Shown here piece after piece: positions 5,673 through 5,677 of a stretch of DNA of 5,677 nucleotides; the stretch's first letter is position 1, and each line of letters begins with the position of its first letter. The stretch comes from Asaia bogorensis (GTDB lineage Bacteria > Pseudomonadota > Alphaproteobacteria > Acetobacterales > Acetobacteraceae). The DNA is taken from NCBI GenBank assembly GCA_945873675.1, contig CAMCEP010000194.1:1-5677 (forward strand), in the 5' to 3' direction. Below the pieces are notes generated by a model that saw only the letters and a program-made list of their open reading frames with translations, made no database searches and was not told the DNA's origin. A program made the translations under genes and the position numbers.

Positions 5673-5677
5673 ATCCA

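Overview
The window is a compact, GC-rich (about 60% by eye) bacterial segment in which every supported gene lies on the minus strand, so transcription runs from position 5677 towards 1. The protein families, the strong GC preference at third codon positions and the tight packing suggest an alphaproteobacterium, perhaps of the Acetobacteraceae/Rhodospirillales. That placement is inferred from gene style only and no marker gene is present.

In transcription order: (1) an acyl-CoA dehydrogenase fills 4512-5672 and may begin one codon outside the window; (2) a CaiB/BaiF (type III) CoA-transferase, 3385-4512, is joined to it by a one-base TGATG stop/start overlap; (3) a perfect 10-bp hairpin, 3353-3377, lies just after the CoA-transferase; (4) a periplasmic solute-binding protein of the tripartite tricarboxylate transporter (Bug) family, 2334-3311, has a twin-arginine-like signal peptide; (5) a G/C-rich hairpin lies in the gap at 2302-2326; (6) a zinc-free MDR quinone oxidoreductase (PIG3-like) occupies 1264-2268; (7) a small two-helix membrane protein of unknown function, 1070-1255, starts at TTG; (8) a spacer carries a promoter-like pair and an overlapping imperfect palindrome; (9) an EamA/DMT-family ten-helix permease occupies 88-945; (10) the first 29 codons of an alpha/beta-hydrolase, 1-87, begin directly after the permease stop codon and run off the window.

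A reasonable working model is a small organic-acid utilisation cluster. The Bug-type protein would capture a carboxylate in the periplasm, the CoA-transferase would activate an acid to its CoA thioester, and the acyl-CoA dehydrogenase would oxidise the thioester. The oxidoreductase, permease and hydrolase form a second set whose link to this pathway is unproven. The substrate cannot be read from the sequence.

Most of the window is ordinary metabolic DNA and I see no mobile element, CRISPR array, RNA gene or defence system. The best points for a second look are the active site of the acyl-CoA dehydrogenase (no glutamate at the usual C-terminal position, but one at the isovaleryl-CoA dehydrogenase-type position), the promoter/palindrome before the permease, and the small membrane protein.
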